A stretch of DNA of 64,000 nt. Origin: Chloroflexota bacterium. GTDB taxonomy: Bacteria; Chloroflexota; Anaerolineae; 4572-78; J111. Under the pieces are notes generated by a model. It saw only the letters and a list, made by a program, of their open reading frames with translations. It did not search any database and was not told the DNA's origin. The stretch covers positions 62,001-126,000 of the forward strand of contig BOKF01000003.1 in NCBI GenBank assembly GCA_016860845.1, written 5' to 3'. Position 1 is the stretch's first letter. Each line of letters begins with the position of its first letter. Of the stretch, positions 11,701 to 22,445 are shown in pieces. The translations under genes and the position numbers were made by a program.

Positions 11701-13898
11701 GTTGGGAAGTCAACAATGGGCTTGACTCGTTATCCGCCGATTCGGATGGCGACGGTATGCCGGACGGCTGGGAAGTGAATAACAGTCTGGATCCGCTTGT
11801 GAACGATGCAGCCCAGGACCCGGATAACGATGGCCTGAGCAACCTGGAGGAATATCAACTTGGCACAGAACCCAACAGCGCCGATAGCGATGGTGATGGG
11901 ATGCCGGACGGTTGGGAAGTGACCAATAATTTCAATCCTCTTAGCGATGAAGCCGCCAGCGATGCGGACAGTGACGGTTTGACCAATCTGGGGGAATATC
12001 AGGCCGGGACGGATCCACAGAACAATGACAGTGATGATGACGGGCTGCCAGATGGATGGGAGTTGGATAATGGCCTGGATCCGCTCATAAACGATGCCAA
12101 TGGCGATGCCGATAACGATGGAGCAACCAATCTAGAAGAGTATCAAGCAGGCAGCGATCCGCAAAACAGCGACACCGACAGCGACAGGACACCAGATGGG
12201 TGGGAGTTGGATAGCGGCCTCAATCCGCTCGTAGACGACGCTGCTGATGATGCCGACCGCGATGGCTTGACCAACCTGAAGGAATACCAGGCTGGGACGA
12301 ATCCACAGGACAGTGACAGCGATAACGACGGGCTGACAGATGGTTGGGAAGGGTCTAACGGGCTGGATCCACTCACGGATGACACGGCGGACGACGCCGA
12401 CGGCGATGGTTTGACCAACCTGGAGGAATACCAGGCCGGGACAGATCCACAGAACAGTGACAGCGATGGCGACGGCATGTCGGATGGGTGGGAGTTGGAT
12501 AATAGCCTCAATCCGGTCGTTGACGACGCTGTGGATGACGCCGACAACGACGGTTTGACCAACCTGGAGGAATATCAGGCGGGAACGGATCCACAGGATA
12601 GCGATAGCGATGATGATGGGCTGCCAGATGGGTGGGAAGGGTCCAATGGCTTGGATCCGCTCGCGCATGACGCAGAGGACGACGCCGACGGCGATGGTTT
12701 GACCAACCTGGAGGAATATCAGGCCGGGACAGATCCGCAGGATAGCGATAGCGATGGCGACAGCATGCCAGATGGATGGGAGTTGAATAACGGGCTGGAT
12801 CCGCTCATGAACGATGCCAATGACGATGCCGATAATGATGGAGCGACCAATCTAGAAGAGTATCAAGCAGGTAGCGACCCACAAAACGGCGACACCGACA
12901 GCGACGGGATAAATGATGGTCAAGAAATAGGGAATGATCCTGACACCCCGCTGGATACGGACGAGGACGGGACACCTGATTTCGCCGACCTGGACGATGA
13001 CGATGACAATGTTCCGACCACGATCGAATGCCCAGCCGGCCCGCCGTGTGCCGATAACGACGGCGATAGCTCCCCCGATTACCTCGACCTGGATGATGAT
13101 AATGATACCATTCCCACCACTGTGGAGTGCCTAACTGGGCCGCCTTGTCCCGACAGCGACAATGACGATACGCCTGATCATCTCGACGGGGATAGTGACA
13201 ACGATGGGTTGAGTGACGCCGAAGAAGGCGCAGACGACGCGGACAACGACGGCACACCCAACTACGCAGATGATGATAGCGATGGCGACGGGATTACTGA
13301 CGCCAACGAGGGTGCAGGGGACAGCGATAACGACGGTAAACCCAACTACCTCGATACTGATACCGATGGAGATGGCATCCCTGATGCTCAGGAAGGCGCG
13401 GGTGATGCCGACAACGACGGTAAACCCAACTACCTGGACCTGGATAGCGACGAGGACGGTTTGAGTGATGTGGTCGAAGGGGCGACGGACGCCGATAACG
13501 ACGGCAAAGCCAATTATCTGGACCTGGACAGTGACGCCGATAGGATATCTGACGCCCAGGAAGGCGCGGGTGATGCCGACAACGACGGTAAACCCAACTA
13601 CCTGGACCTGGATAGCGACGAGGACGGTTTGAGCGATGCGGTCGAAGGGGCGACGGATACCGATAACGACGGCAAAGCCAATTATCTGGACCTGGACAGT
13701 GACGCCGATGGGATATCTGACGCCCAGGAAGGCACTGGTGACATGGACAAGGATGGCAAGCCCAACTACCTCGATACTGATAGCGACGGGGATGGCATCC
13801 CTGATGCTGAGGAAGATGCAGACGACTCTGACGGCGATGGCATCCCCGACTACCTTGATAAGGACAGACTTATCTACCTGCCCATTATTGGGAAGTGA
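8796..13898 (+). CDS. Giant secreted SBBP / TSP3 repeat protein (1700 aa)
   Basis: Secreted paralogue of the preceding gene. It has a signal peptide (about 1-28), the same N-terminal domain (about 48-258), SBBP repeats (about 250-690), two cadherin-like modules (about 705-905) and an acidic TSP3 region (about 910-1690) ending LIYLPIIGK. It lacks the FG-GAP block and the 75-aa helical modules of its neighbour. The first 20 codons (ISTSI..LL.FL) and the 3' flank resemble those of the 48-8687 gene, which points to tandem duplication of a whole gene unit. The 3' end holds a nearly exact 168-bp (56-aa) duplication of two TSP3 units (13389 and 13557). Calcium-binding adhesion or matrix function is inferred from the repeats. 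Confidence 0.93.
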   Translation: MKNLISTSISLLVFLIFQFSPITAPIDAAGPPLAEEDVASSAKQQDILSYDIPLYFEANQGQVSATDVKFIARGNGYFMAATPSGLILNLREPNDKEAAVIQVTLDGANPDVQMTGLEQQPGVSNYLIGNDPAGWRTGIPNYGRVQYEQVWPGIDLVLYGSQKLLEYDFIVAPSIDLAQVKMSFDGADWLEIDPNGDLVIGMSDNEMRQKAPIIYQEVNGERRSVEGGFVLSNQQVSFWVGEYNRTLPLVIDPVLMYSTFLGGSNEDYPRQIAVDSAGNAYIAGYTYSSNFPTTPGAYQTSGSFTDFITKLNPTGSALVYSTYINAGDIYALAVDSGGNAIIAGSATFGIPTTAGAYDTALSGPEDGYVIKLNSTGSALVYGTYLGGSNWDDIRALAIDSSGAVYVTGFTNGGFPVTAGAYDTTYNGGLEDIYVAKLNSTGSTLVYSTYVGGSLVESPSAIAVDGSNNVYVSGLVQYNSFPTTVGAYDTTFNGATDIFAVKLNTTGSALLYGTYLGGSADDYVSDMKVDGSGNLYLFGDTPSSNFPTTSGAYDRSLNSGYATYLTKLGPSGSALVYSTYLEGANAQTNGNALSIDASGNAYVAGSVYASSANASFPTTPGAYDTSLGSTYYHDVFVTKFNPSGSALLYSTLFGSENDSEQTVDMVTTNSGDVLVLGQAYEANIPTTAGAYDTSYNGYTDGFVFKLHPDNSPTISAIADQITDEDTPLGPLSFTIADMETPVSSLTISGSSSNTSLIPNSNIVFGGNGANRTVTVTPAANQYGSATITITVSDGTSSTSDIFALTVNAVNDTPTISDIADQLTAYSTAKGPITFTVGDIETPAGSLTLSAASSNNTLVPVTNIVFGGSGANRTVTMTPTPGEYGMTTLIIRVSDGSATAEDSFILAVNSPDSDTDSDGMTDGWEVANGLDPMADGGAEDPDGDGLTNLEEYQAGTDPNDADSDDDGLEDGWEVNNGLDSLSADSDGDGMPDGWEVNNSLDPLVNDAAQDPDNDGLSNLEEYQLGTEPNSADSDGDGMPDGWEVTNNFNPLSDEAASDADSDGLTNLGEYQAGTDPQNNDSDDDGLPDGWELDNGLDPLINDANGDADNDGATNLEEYQAGSDPQNSDTDSDRTPDGWELDSGLNPLVDDAADDADRDGLTNLKEYQAGTNPQDSDSDNDGLTDGWEGSNGLDPLTDDTADDADGDGLTNLEEYQAGTDPQNSDSDGDGMSDGWELDNSLNPVVDDAVDDADNDGLTNLEEYQAGTDPQDSDSDDDGLPDGWEGSNGLDPLAHDAEDDADGDGLTNLEEYQAGTDPQDSDSDGDSMPDGWELNNGLDPLMNDANDDADNDGATNLEEYQAGSDPQNGDTDSDGINDGQEIGNDPDTPLDTDEDGTPDFADLDDDDDNVPTTIECPAGPPCADNDGDSSPDYLDLDDDNDTIPTTVECLTGPPCPDSDNDDTPDHLDGDSDNDGLSDAEEGADDADNDGTPNYADDDSDGDGITDANEGAGDSDNDGKPNYLDTDTDGDGIPDAQEGAGDADNDGKPNYLDLDSDEDGLSDVVEGATDADNDGKANYLDLDSDADRISDAQEGAGDADNDGKPNYLDLDSDEDGLSDAVEGATDTDNDGKANYLDLDSDADGISDAQEGTGDMDKDGKPNYLDTDSDGDGIPDAEEDADDSDGDGIPDYLDKDRLIYLPIIGK
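13389..13735 (+). repeat. 168-bp tandem duplication inside the TSP3 region
   Basis: The segment beginning CAGGAAGGCGCGGG at 13389 restarts at 13557 with only a few substitutions over the full 168-bp period, equal to two 28-aa TSP3 units. The other TSP3 units in the gene are far more divergent, so this copy event is recent. Confidence 0.8.
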
Positions 13899-13923
13899 CC
13901 TTCGGAGAGACTCGAGTAAAGAA

Positions 13924-13956
13924 GCTGCCGGGTACAGGTAATACTGCCCTGGCAGC
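13924..13956 (+). terminator. Stem-loop after the second giant gene
   Basis: GCTGCCGGG (13924-13932) pairs with CCTGGCAGC (13948-13956) with one G-T wobble. It matches in position and sequence the stem-loop after the first giant gene and was probably copied with it. A T-rich tract is absent, so termination strength is uncertain. Confidence 0.45.
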
Positions 13957-14084
13957 CTCAGGACTTATACCTATTTTCGCATGAATCCTGAGCGAATCCA
14001 ACTACTGGAGGTGGAGCCTTAGGTCTAACGACACAGCTCAGCAGCCAGCTCACGCCGGAGGAGGCGCCAAAGCTTGGAGAACCG

Positions 14085-14585
14085 TTAGCCGCGTGGCCGG
14101 TTGGCTGCAGCGCCCGGTTCGGCTGAGTGTTTCTCCAGGTAGCGCCGCAACGGGTTTTCTGGTGAGGCATACCGCGCTACCGCCGACCGAAATCCGGGCA
14201 TGTCGGTGAGGAATAAGGGCAGCCAGAACGCCCACCGCTTGCCGTCCCCGTTAACCTGCAAGTACGGGTACCCGGGAATCAACCACGGCTCGACGGACTC
14301 AATTTCGGACCACTCTAGACGATGATAGATGAGCCAATGATTTCGGCCGCCAATCCCGTTCAGATCAATGTGCCATCGGCTTGCTCGAACGGCCAAGCCG
14401 ATGGGTACCAGCAAGGCCAGCGCAACCGCAGTGAAGCCGAGCAAGATACCGGACGCAGTGGCAAGTTCCCCGGCGGCAATGGTGATGGCTACCCCCACAG
14501 CGGTCAGTAGGGCCAATGGGGTTACAGCCAGCAGCCATGGCCGCCAGAGGGTGATCCGGAAGGTTAGCCGTGAATTTTTCATCAT
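14085..14585 (-). CDS. Small membrane protein, two transmembrane segments (166 aa)
   Basis: Hypothetical inner-membrane protein. A short basic N-terminus leads into two adjacent hydrophobic helices (about 14-35 and 44-64), followed by a soluble C-terminal domain of ~100 aa with a pattern (RWHIDLNGIG, WSEIESVEPW) like bacterial PH-like (bPH/YcxB-type) domains. That assignment is weak and rests on layout only. It lies alone on the minus strand between two giant secreted-protein genes. A short CGAGG sequence upstream could serve as ribosome site, and a second in-frame ATG immediately follows the first. No function can be assigned. Confidence 0.7.
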   Translation of the reverse strand: MMKNSRLTFRITLWRPWLLAVTPLALLTAVGVAITIAAGELATASGILLGFTAVALALLVPIGLAVRASRWHIDLNGIGGRNHWLIYHRLEWSEIESVEPWLIPGYPYLQVNGDGKRWAFWLPLFLTDMPGFRSAVARYASPENPLRRYLEKHSAEPGAAANRPRG

Positions 14586-14762
14586 TGCGGAAACCTCGAG
14601 GCAGCTGAACTGGGGATATCTAGCCAGCAGGCTGATAACAGTCTTATATCTGTCACTATTATATGGCAGAAGCCCGGTTTATGCACTTGAAAAGTGTGGA
14701 AGTTCAACTTCCTAAATATGCACATTTCATCTAGCGAGACGTCTTAATTATCTAAATAGAAA

Positions 14763-17700
14763 ATGATTGTAAAACGAACTCTTTTCCTTCATCTTGTTAT
14801 TCTAACCAGCCTATTTAACCTGGCCGTGTTTAAGGTCGAAGCGGCGTCTCTATTCAACTACAGTGACCATCCAGGTCAACGAAGGGGTCAGGTTAATCAG
14901 GCCCCGGCTGCTTTAATGCCTCATGCCGCCAATATACCTCCAACGATTTCCAGCCTTCCCGACCAGGTAACCGACGAAGATGTTTCCCTGGGGCCTCTGG
15001 CCTTCACTGTGGCTGACGTGGAAACTGCGCCTGCTGACCTATTAGTATCAGCTGTTTCTTCCAATCCAACCCTTGTTCCTAATGAAAATATCTTCCTGGG
15101 TGGCACCGGAACAGGCCGAACAGTCATCCTTACACCAGCGCTCGATCAGAGCGGCACAACTACCGTAACCCTGACCGTCGAGGACGGCCAGGATGTAACC
15201 TCTACCAATTTTATAGTCACGGTCAATGCCGTTAATGACTCCCCCACGATTAGTGATTTTATCAATCAAGAAATCGAAGAAAATAGTGTATTGGGGCCGT
15301 TATCCTTCACGATTAGCGATATCGAGACAGCGGCTGACGATCTGGTTGTTTCAGGTGATTCCTCGAATACGCTATTGGTTCCCAACGAGAATATCAGTCT
15401 GGCGGGAACGGGGCTCACTCGCACCGTCACCATCTCACCAGCTCTTAACCAGACCGGCTCAACCACGATCACGCTTCGCGTGGATGATGGTGAAGGGACT
15501 GCCAGCACAAGCTTTTTACTGACGGTTAGCCCCTTCAACAACCCACCCACCATTAGCAATCTGAGCGATCAAGTAGCCAACGAAGATACGACCCTTGGTC
15601 CACTCGCTTTCAGCATTGATGATGTCGAGACAGCAGCTGATGACCTGTTTGTTTCAGGCAGTTCCTCTGACCCTACCCTGGTACCCGAGGAGAATATCGT
15701 CTTTGGGGGAGCGGGAATAGATCGCACGGTAACCGTAACCCCGACAGCTAACCAGTTTGGTACAGCGATTATCACCCTAACCGTCGATGACGGCGGAAAG
15801 ACAGCCACCCGCCAATTCTCTGTGACCCTAAACCCGGTTAATGACGCGCCGACGATTAGCAGCTTTACCGATCAAACCGCGGATGATGGAGAAGTGGTGG
15901 GACCGCTGCCTTTTATAGTCGATGATGTTGAAACGGCAGCCGATGACCTGACCATCTGGGGTCGCTCCTCCAATCCCGACCTTGTGCCCAATGAAAATAT
16001 CGTCCTGGGCGGCTCCGGGACGGATCGAACCGTCATGATTACCCCTTTACCGGGAGTCGTTGACTCGACGCTTATCACCATGCGGGCGAGTGATGGACAA
16101 ATCACCGTGGCTACCAATTTTTTGCTCACCGTTGATGCAATTAATGACCCGCCGACAATTAGCGTTATTCCCGATCAAGTGCTGACTGAAGACGGGACGC
16201 TTGGCCCCATCACTTTCACTGTAACCGATGCAGAAACGCCGGCTGGAGAATTATTTGTCTCCAGCATTTCCTCTAATCCCACCTTAGTGCCTGATGAGAA
16301 TGTTGGGATTGGAGGGGAGGACATAACGCGGACGGTAACGATCATACCTGCCCCCGACCAGTTTGGTACAACAGTTATCACCTTAACCGTGGATGATGGC
16401 GCGTTAACAGACAGCACCAGCTTCACCGTAACTGTACAACCGGTGAATGACGCTCCCTGGGTTGATTACATCCCCGATCAGGAAACAGAGGTAAACACCC
16501 CGCTTGGCTCAATTTCATTTGTTGTCGACGACGTGGATACGCCGGTTAATGACCTGGTGATTTGGGGACGTTCCTCCAACACTGCCTTGGTGCCTAACAG
16601 CAATGTCCAGCTGGGAGGTTCTGGAACCAACCGAACCGTTACGATTACCCCGGCGCCTGATCGGTTCGGCAGCACCATTATTACGATCTCCGCCGATGAC
16701 GGGGAGATTTTAACCACATCCAGCTTTTGGGTTACCGTCAATCCTGGCAATAGCGTCCCCACCATTACCAGTATCGCTGACCAGCAGACGGATGAAAATA
16801 CTCAGATTGGACCGCTCGATTTTACCATCGACGACATGGAAACGTCGGCGGATTCACTCAATTTGAGCGTCGCTTCCTCCAATACTATCCTGATTCCAGA
16901 AGCAAATATTAGTTTGGGTGGTTTTGGGGCAAGTCGAACGATCACCCTGATGCCTGCGCTCAATCAGAATGGAACGGCAACCATTACTTTGACGGTGGAC
17001 GATGGCGAGGCAGCCACCTCGACCAGCTTTATTGTGACCGTTAATGCGGTGAACAATACTCCAACCATCAGTAATATTCCCGATCAACAGGTGAATGAGG
17101 ATACGCAGATCGGGCCGCTGGTTTTTACCATTAGCGATGCCGAGACACCGGTCGATGAACTGCTCCTCACGGTCAGTTCCTCTAATCCAAGTTTGATCCC
17201 AGACCCTAACATTGTCATCGGTGGTTCCGGGGCGACTCGTACACTTACCATCAATCCGCTGGCTAATCAAAGCGGTGTAACTACCATAACCTTAACCCTG
17301 GATGACGGCGAAGAGATGACTACCCTTGATATCAAGGTAACGGTGGATGCCGTCAATGACTTGCCTACCCTGAGTGCGATCGCTGACCAAACGATTGATG
17401 AGGATGGGGCTACGGGGGCGCTGCCCTTTACGATTAGTGACGTAGAGACGCCGGTGGATGCATTGCTGGTGAGCGCCACCTCGTCAGACCAGACAGTGGT
17501 CCCCAACGGCAATATCCTCGTCGCTGGAACCGGGATGACGCGCACCATTACGATTACGCCGGCGGCAGATCAGTCTGGATCGGTCACCCTTCTGATTTCC
17601 GTAGACGATGGCGAAGATACAGCGACAAGCTCCTTCACCTTAAACATCACCGGCTACAACGACCTCCCGACCATCACTCCCTTGGCCGATCAGGAGGTTG

Positions 17701-20700
17701 ATGAAGATATCCCCATTGGGCCGCTTGCTTTTACTGTAGCCGATAGCGAAACTGCCCCTGACGACCTGGTTGTGTCGGCGATCTCCGCGGACACAGCCCT
17801 GTTTCCACCTGGAAACATCAGCTTAGGAGGCAGCGGTGCCAATCGAACCCTTAGCCTGACGCCGGCGGCCAATCAGAGTGGAGTGGCAACTGTTACCCTG
17901 ACCGTAGACGATGGTCTGGCCACGGTCTCGACCGATATTGTGGTCACGGTCAATGCCATCGCCGATGCTCCTACCCTCAGCAGCATTCCCGACCAACAGG
18001 TGGATGAAGATTCTACCATTGGACCGCTCCCTTTCAGCATGGATGATGTGGAGACGCCAGCCGTTGACTTGACCTTAACGATCAGCTCCAGCAACGTGGT
18101 CTTGATCCCAACCGGCAATATCACCGTGACCGGCTCCGGAGTGAACCGAACGCTTATCCTTCAACCTGCCGTTAATCGGAGCGGGGTGGTCACGATCACT
18201 TTGACCGTCCACGATGGCCAACTGGCGACGTCGACCAGCTTCAGCGTGGCAGTAGACCCAGTCAATGACGTGCCGACTTTAACCGACATAGCCGACCAGT
18301 TTATTGACGAAGATACGACGACAGGCGAGCTCTCATTTAGCATTGATGATGTCGAAACCCTGCCAGGACTGTTGAGCGTCAGTGCAACTTCGTCGAACGA
18401 AACATTGCTTCCCCAGGGTAACATCGCGCTCGCCGGGTCCGGGGTCAACCGCACCATTGAAGTAACCCCGGTACCCGGTCAGAACGGCGTGGCAGTTATT
18501 GAAATCCAGGTTGCCGATGGGGAGGATACTGCTCTCGCCTCATTTATTCTGACTGTAAATAGCGTCAATGATGTCCCGACGATCAGTCCGATCAGTGACC
18601 AGGTAATTGATGAAGATAGCGCGATTGGACCACTGTCCTTCACGATAGGCGATGAGGAAACGGCCAGCGGCGCTTTAGTTGTAACCGCAAGTTCTTCTAA
18701 TCCCACCCTGCTGCCCAACGGAAACATTACCCTGGGCGGCTCCGGTGCGAACCGCACGGTTACTCTTACCCCGGCAGCCAACCAGAGCGGGGTAGCAACT
18801 ATTACCTTGGTGGTGTCGGATGGAGAAGATACGGTTTCGACCCCCTTCACCATTACCGTCAATGCGATTAACGATCCTCCCACTATCAGCAATATTAGCA
18901 ACCAGGAGACCGCTTACCAGACTCCTTCAGGGCCTCTCTCTTTCACGATCGGCGATGTCGAAACGCTGCCAGCCTCATTGTCACTCAGCATCGTGTCTTC
19001 CAATTCTACCCTGCTGCCCAACGGAAACATTACCCTGGGCGGCTCCGGTGCGAACCGCACGGTTACTCTTACCCCGGCAGCCAACCAGAGCGGCCTGACA
19101 ACTATCACGCTGACAGTGGGGGATGGTCAAGGAACGGCTACAACCAGTTTTGTTTTGACCGTTCATCCGATCAACTATCCCCCAACCATTTCCAATATAG
19201 TTAACCAGGTCAGCGACGAAGATACCGCCAAAGGACCCATTAGTTTTACCATCAGCGACGTTGAAACGCCGGCTAGCAGCCTGATCCTGAGTGCTGCCTC
19301 TTCCAACCCCCTTGTTGTCCCCAATGAAAACATTGTTTTACTGGGGGACGGGACCAACCGGACGGTTACGGTTACCCCGGCGGCCAATCAATATGGGACC
19401 GTTTCGATTACGATATCAGTCAGTGATGGGGAACTGACAGGCAGTAATAATTTTCTGCTTACCATTAATCCGGTGAATGATCCCCCTACCGTTGCCGATA
19501 TAACCGACAAAACTACGGCCCAGGGCGTAACCATTGGCCCTATTGTCTTTACCATCAGTGATATGGAGTCCGCCGCCGGAACTTTGACAGTTTTTGGCAG
19601 TTCTTCTAACACCACTCTCGTACCTAATAGTAATATCATTTTTGGAGGTAGTGGGGCCAATCGTACAGTCACGGTTACCCCGGTAGCAGGCCAGAGTGGG
19701 TTCACTATCATCACGCTTACGGTCGGCGACGGCGCCGCAACGGTCATGGACACCTTTAAGCTGACCGTCAATCCACCCAATGGGGATAGTGATAGTGATG
19801 GACTGCCTGATGGCTGGGAGTCCAGCCATGGCTTAAATCCTGTAGACGCGACTGGCCAGCATGGCGCTGTCGGCGACCCGGATGGCGACGGGTTGACCAA
19901 TGCGGATGAATACTCGGTCGGAACGGACCCCCAGGATTTTGACAGCGATAATGATGGGATCGGCGATGGCTGGGAAGTGGCTCGTTCGCTCAACCCATTG
20001 GCCAACGACGCCTCCGGTAACCCGGATAACGATGGGCTGACCAATCTCCAGGAATTCCAGGCAGGTACTGATCCTTACGACTCGGACACGGACGATGATA
20101 CCCTCTCCGACGGCTGGGAGGTTAGCCGTGGTTTAAACCCCTTGGTTGATGACCAGACGGTGGACACCGATGGGGATAGTTTAAATAATCTAGATGAATA
20201 TTGGCTGGGCACCGATCGCAACCATCCCGATACAGACAGAGATACGATCAACGATGGAATTGAAGTGGGCCCGGATCCCAGCAAACCCCGCAATACCGAC
20301 GGCGACAACCTGATCGACGCCAAAGATATTGAATCGGATGGAGATAATATTCCTGACAAAACGGAAGGGGCCGATGACCGGGATGGCGATGGTCTGCCCA
20401 ATTATCGAGATCTTGATTCGGACAGTGATGGAATAGCTGATCTGATCGAGGGACAGGGACTACTTGACACAGATGGGGACGGGGAGTTGAATTATCTTGA
20501 CCTTGATAGCGACGGTGATAGTATTCCCGATGCAATTGAAGGAACAGCCGACTTCGACATGGATAGCATACCCAACTATCGTGACAGTGATAGTGATGGC
20601 GACAATATTCCTGATGGGTGGGAGAAAATGGGGGATCCTGACGGTGATGGGATATTCAATTTTTTGGACCGTGACAGCGATGGCGATATCATTTTTGATT

Positions 20701-22415
20701 CGGTGGAGGGCATAGGCGACCCGGACAGGGATGGTCTATCAAACTATGTAGACCTCGATAGCGATGACGATGGAATTTTAGACAAGATCGAAGGTACCGG
20801 AGACCTTGACCGGGACGGTATTCGTAATTACCTGGATCTGGACAGCGATGGGGATGGCCTGACTGATGCCCAGGAGGGTAATGGCGATCAGGACGCTGAC
20901 GGTATAGCTAATTACCTCGACCTTGATAGTGATGGCGACACCGTTTCGGATAGAGATGATGGCGCCAATGATACGGATGGAGATGGAATCCCCAATTATT
21001 TGGATTCTGATAGCGACAGCGACAACATCCTCGACAGAATCGAAGGTACGGGAGATCGCGACGGGGATGGCATACCCAATTACTTAGATTCTGATAGCGA
21101 TGGTGATACCTTGTTAGATAAGGATGAGGGAACGGGTGATCCCGATGGTGACCAGACCCCCAACTATCTCGATAAAGACAGTGATGGAGATAATATCCTT
21201 GACGGTATTGAACGCTTTGGGGATTTGGATGGCGATAACCAGCCCAATTACCTCGATCTTGATAGTGATGGTGATGACCTGTTAGATAAGGACGAAGGAA
21301 CGGGTGACCCGGATGGCGACCAGACCCCGAATTATCTCGATTTTGATAGTGATGGCGACGGAATTCCTGACGCCTTGGAAAAAGCTGCCGATCCGGACGG
21401 GGATGGGATATCGAATTATCTTGACCTGGACAGCGACGGCGACACCTTGTTAGATAAGGATGAAGGAACAGGTGATCCCGATGGCGACCAGACCCCCAAC
21501 TATCTCGATCTTGATAGTGACGGAGACACCATTCCCGATAATGTGGAAAAAGCGGTTGATGTAGATGGTGACGGCCGACCCAATTACCTCGATCTTGATA
21601 GTGACGGAGACATCTTGTTAGATAAGGAAGAAGGAACTGGCGACCTGGATGGCGATAACCAGCCCAATTACCTCGATCTTGATAGTGACGGAGACACAAT
21701 TTTCGATAGTGTGGAAAAAGCGGTTGATGTAGATGGGGATGGCCAACCTAATTTTCTTGATCTGGATAGTGATGGCGATGGTCTTTTGGATAAAAATGAG
21801 GGCCTAAACGATATTGATAGCGACGGTCAGCCGGACTATCTCGATAACCAGGTGGGCTTAACTATCACCACCTTGACCCCCACTGTCATTAGTAATCCGG
21901 TCACCACGACTTTGACCATCAGCGGAACGGGCTTTTTAGGGCCCATGCAGGTGAATGTTGGAAATTACACTTTGGCCAATGTAACCCTCGTAACTTCACA
22001 AACCGTGCGAGCGATCCTGCCAGCTGGAATACCGGCAGGGATATATAACGTCCATCTAACACGGGGAGATGGGGATAGCCAGAACAAGCCCTACGCCTTG
22101 ACCATTGGAAGCCTGCCACTGGTAGAGGTGACGGATATTGATAAGCATGAAGCCACCAACCAGATTGTCACCATCATAACTCTGACGGGCAGTGGGTTTG
22201 TCCCGATCACCCAGGTTAAACTAGATCAAATCACGCTAGAAAATGTAACCTTCATGAGCGCTCAAAAATTACAAGCGGTTATCCCGGCCGGGCTGCTGCC
22301 TGCGACTTATGATATCAAAGTCATTAACCCTGATGGCCAGACAGATACGCTAGCCAGAGCTTTTACCGTTAAACCTGCAACACAAAAGATTTTCTTACCC
22401 ATTATCATTAGGTGA
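14763..22415 (+). CDS. Giant secreted cadherin-like / TSP3 / TIG protein (2550 aa)
   Basis: Predicted secreted adhesin-like protein. A signal peptide (about 1-28, ending VEA-AS) is followed by 16 tandem cadherin/Ig-like modules of ~99 aa (about 55-1670; each begins PTIS-like, DQ..DED, with later LVPN.NI..GGSG..RT), then an acidic TSP3 region (about 1675-2365) and two IPT/TIG-like domains (about 2370-2535), ending IFLPIIIR. It lacks the SBBP block of the flanking giant genes but shares the TSP3 design and the C-terminal tail. Repeats 13 and 14 contain an identical 86-bp stretch, a sign of recent gene conversion. No Shine-Dalgarno precedes the ATG. Extended, calcium-rigidified stalk with TIG tip is an inference. 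Confidence 0.92.
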   Translation: MIVKRTLFLHLVILTSLFNLAVFKVEAASLFNYSDHPGQRRGQVNQAPAALMPHAANIPPTISSLPDQVTDEDVSLGPLAFTVADVETAPADLLVSAVSSNPTLVPNENIFLGGTGTGRTVILTPALDQSGTTTVTLTVEDGQDVTSTNFIVTVNAVNDSPTISDFINQEIEENSVLGPLSFTISDIETAADDLVVSGDSSNTLLVPNENISLAGTGLTRTVTISPALNQTGSTTITLRVDDGEGTASTSFLLTVSPFNNPPTISNLSDQVANEDTTLGPLAFSIDDVETAADDLFVSGSSSDPTLVPEENIVFGGAGIDRTVTVTPTANQFGTAIITLTVDDGGKTATRQFSVTLNPVNDAPTISSFTDQTADDGEVVGPLPFIVDDVETAADDLTIWGRSSNPDLVPNENIVLGGSGTDRTVMITPLPGVVDSTLITMRASDGQITVATNFLLTVDAINDPPTISVIPDQVLTEDGTLGPITFTVTDAETPAGELFVSSISSNPTLVPDENVGIGGEDITRTVTIIPAPDQFGTTVITLTVDDGALTDSTSFTVTVQPVNDAPWVDYIPDQETEVNTPLGSISFVVDDVDTPVNDLVIWGRSSNTALVPNSNVQLGGSGTNRTVTITPAPDRFGSTIITISADDGEILTTSSFWVTVNPGNSVPTITSIADQQTDENTQIGPLDFTIDDMETSADSLNLSVASSNTILIPEANISLGGFGASRTITLMPALNQNGTATITLTVDDGEAATSTSFIVTVNAVNNTPTISNIPDQQVNEDTQIGPLVFTISDAETPVDELLLTVSSSNPSLIPDPNIVIGGSGATRTLTINPLANQSGVTTITLTLDDGEEMTTLDIKVTVDAVNDLPTLSAIADQTIDEDGATGALPFTISDVETPVDALLVSATSSDQTVVPNGNILVAGTGMTRTITITPAADQSGSVTLLISVDDGEDTATSSFTLNITGYNDLPTITPLADQEVDEDIPIGPLAFTVADSETAPDDLVVSAISADTALFPPGNISLGGSGANRTLSLTPAANQSGVATVTLTVDDGLATVSTDIVVTVNAIADAPTLSSIPDQQVDEDSTIGPLPFSMDDVETPAVDLTLTISSSNVVLIPTGNITVTGSGVNRTLILQPAVNRSGVVTITLTVHDGQLATSTSFSVAVDPVNDVPTLTDIADQFIDEDTTTGELSFSIDDVETLPGLLSVSATSSNETLLPQGNIALAGSGVNRTIEVTPVPGQNGVAVIEIQVADGEDTALASFILTVNSVNDVPTISPISDQVIDEDSAIGPLSFTIGDEETASGALVVTASSSNPTLLPNGNITLGGSGANRTVTLTPAANQSGVATITLVVSDGEDTVSTPFTITVNAINDPPTISNISNQETAYQTPSGPLSFTIGDVETLPASLSLSIVSSNSTLLPNGNITLGGSGANRTVTLTPAANQSGLTTITLTVGDGQGTATTSFVLTVHPINYPPTISNIVNQVSDEDTAKGPISFTISDVETPASSLILSAASSNPLVVPNENIVLLGDGTNRTVTVTPAANQYGTVSITISVSDGELTGSNNFLLTINPVNDPPTVADITDKTTAQGVTIGPIVFTISDMESAAGTLTVFGSSSNTTLVPNSNIIFGGSGANRTVTVTPVAGQSGFTIITLTVGDGAATVMDTFKLTVNPPNGDSDSDGLPDGWESSHGLNPVDATGQHGAVGDPDGDGLTNADEYSVGTDPQDFDSDNDGIGDGWEVARSLNPLANDASGNPDNDGLTNLQEFQAGTDPYDSDTDDDTLSDGWEVSRGLNPLVDDQTVDTDGDSLNNLDEYWLGTDRNHPDTDRDTINDGIEVGPDPSKPRNTDGDNLIDAKDIESDGDNIPDKTEGADDRDGDGLPNYRDLDSDSDGIADLIEGQGLLDTDGDGELNYLDLDSDGDSIPDAIEGTADFDMDSIPNYRDSDSDGDNIPDGWEKMGDPDGDGIFNFLDRDSDGDIIFDSVEGIGDPDRDGLSNYVDLDSDDDGILDKIEGTGDLDRDGIRNYLDLDSDGDGLTDAQEGNGDQDADGIANYLDLDSDGDTVSDRDDGANDTDGDGIPNYLDSDSDSDNILDRIEGTGDRDGDGIPNYLDSDSDGDTLLDKDEGTGDPDGDQTPNYLDKDSDGDNILDGIERFGDLDGDNQPNYLDLDSDGDDLLDKDEGTGDPDGDQTPNYLDFDSDGDGIPDALEKAADPDGDGISNYLDLDSDGDTLLDKDEGTGDPDGDQTPNYLDLDSDGDTIPDNVEKAVDVDGDGRPNYLDLDSDGDILLDKEEGTGDLDGDNQPNYLDLDSDGDTIFDSVEKAVDVDGDGQPNFLDLDSDGDGLLDKNEGLNDIDSDGQPDYLDNQVGLTITTLTPTVISNPVTTTLTISGTGFLGPMQVNVGNYTLANVTLVTSQTVRAILPAGIPAGIYNVHLTRGDGDSQNKPYALTIGSLPLVEVTDIDKHEATNQIVTIITLTGSGFVPITQVKLDQITLENVTFMSAQKLQAVIPAGLLPATYDIKVINPDGQTDTLARAFTVKPATQKIFLPIIIR
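18705..18790 (+). repeat. 86-bp identical tract shared by cadherin-like repeats 13 and 14 (copy 1)
   Basis: This stretch is base-for-base identical to 19008-19093, while the flanking parts of the two repeats and all other repeats differ substantially. Synonymous positions are also identical, so selection on protein alone does not explain it. Confidence 0.85.
19008..19093 (+). repeat. 86-bp identical tract shared by cadherin-like repeats 13 and 14 (copy 2)
   Basis: Second copy of the tract at 18705-18790, one repeat unit downstream. Confidence 0.85.
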
Positions 22416-22445
22416 AATTGTCCCAGGGAAGCCAGGTATAGAAAT

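Noticed and set aside
14698..14712. GGAAGTTCAACTTCC palindrome upstream of the 2550-aa gene
   Set aside because: Perfect 7-base arms but no associated promoter elements or second copy; too short to claim as an operator.
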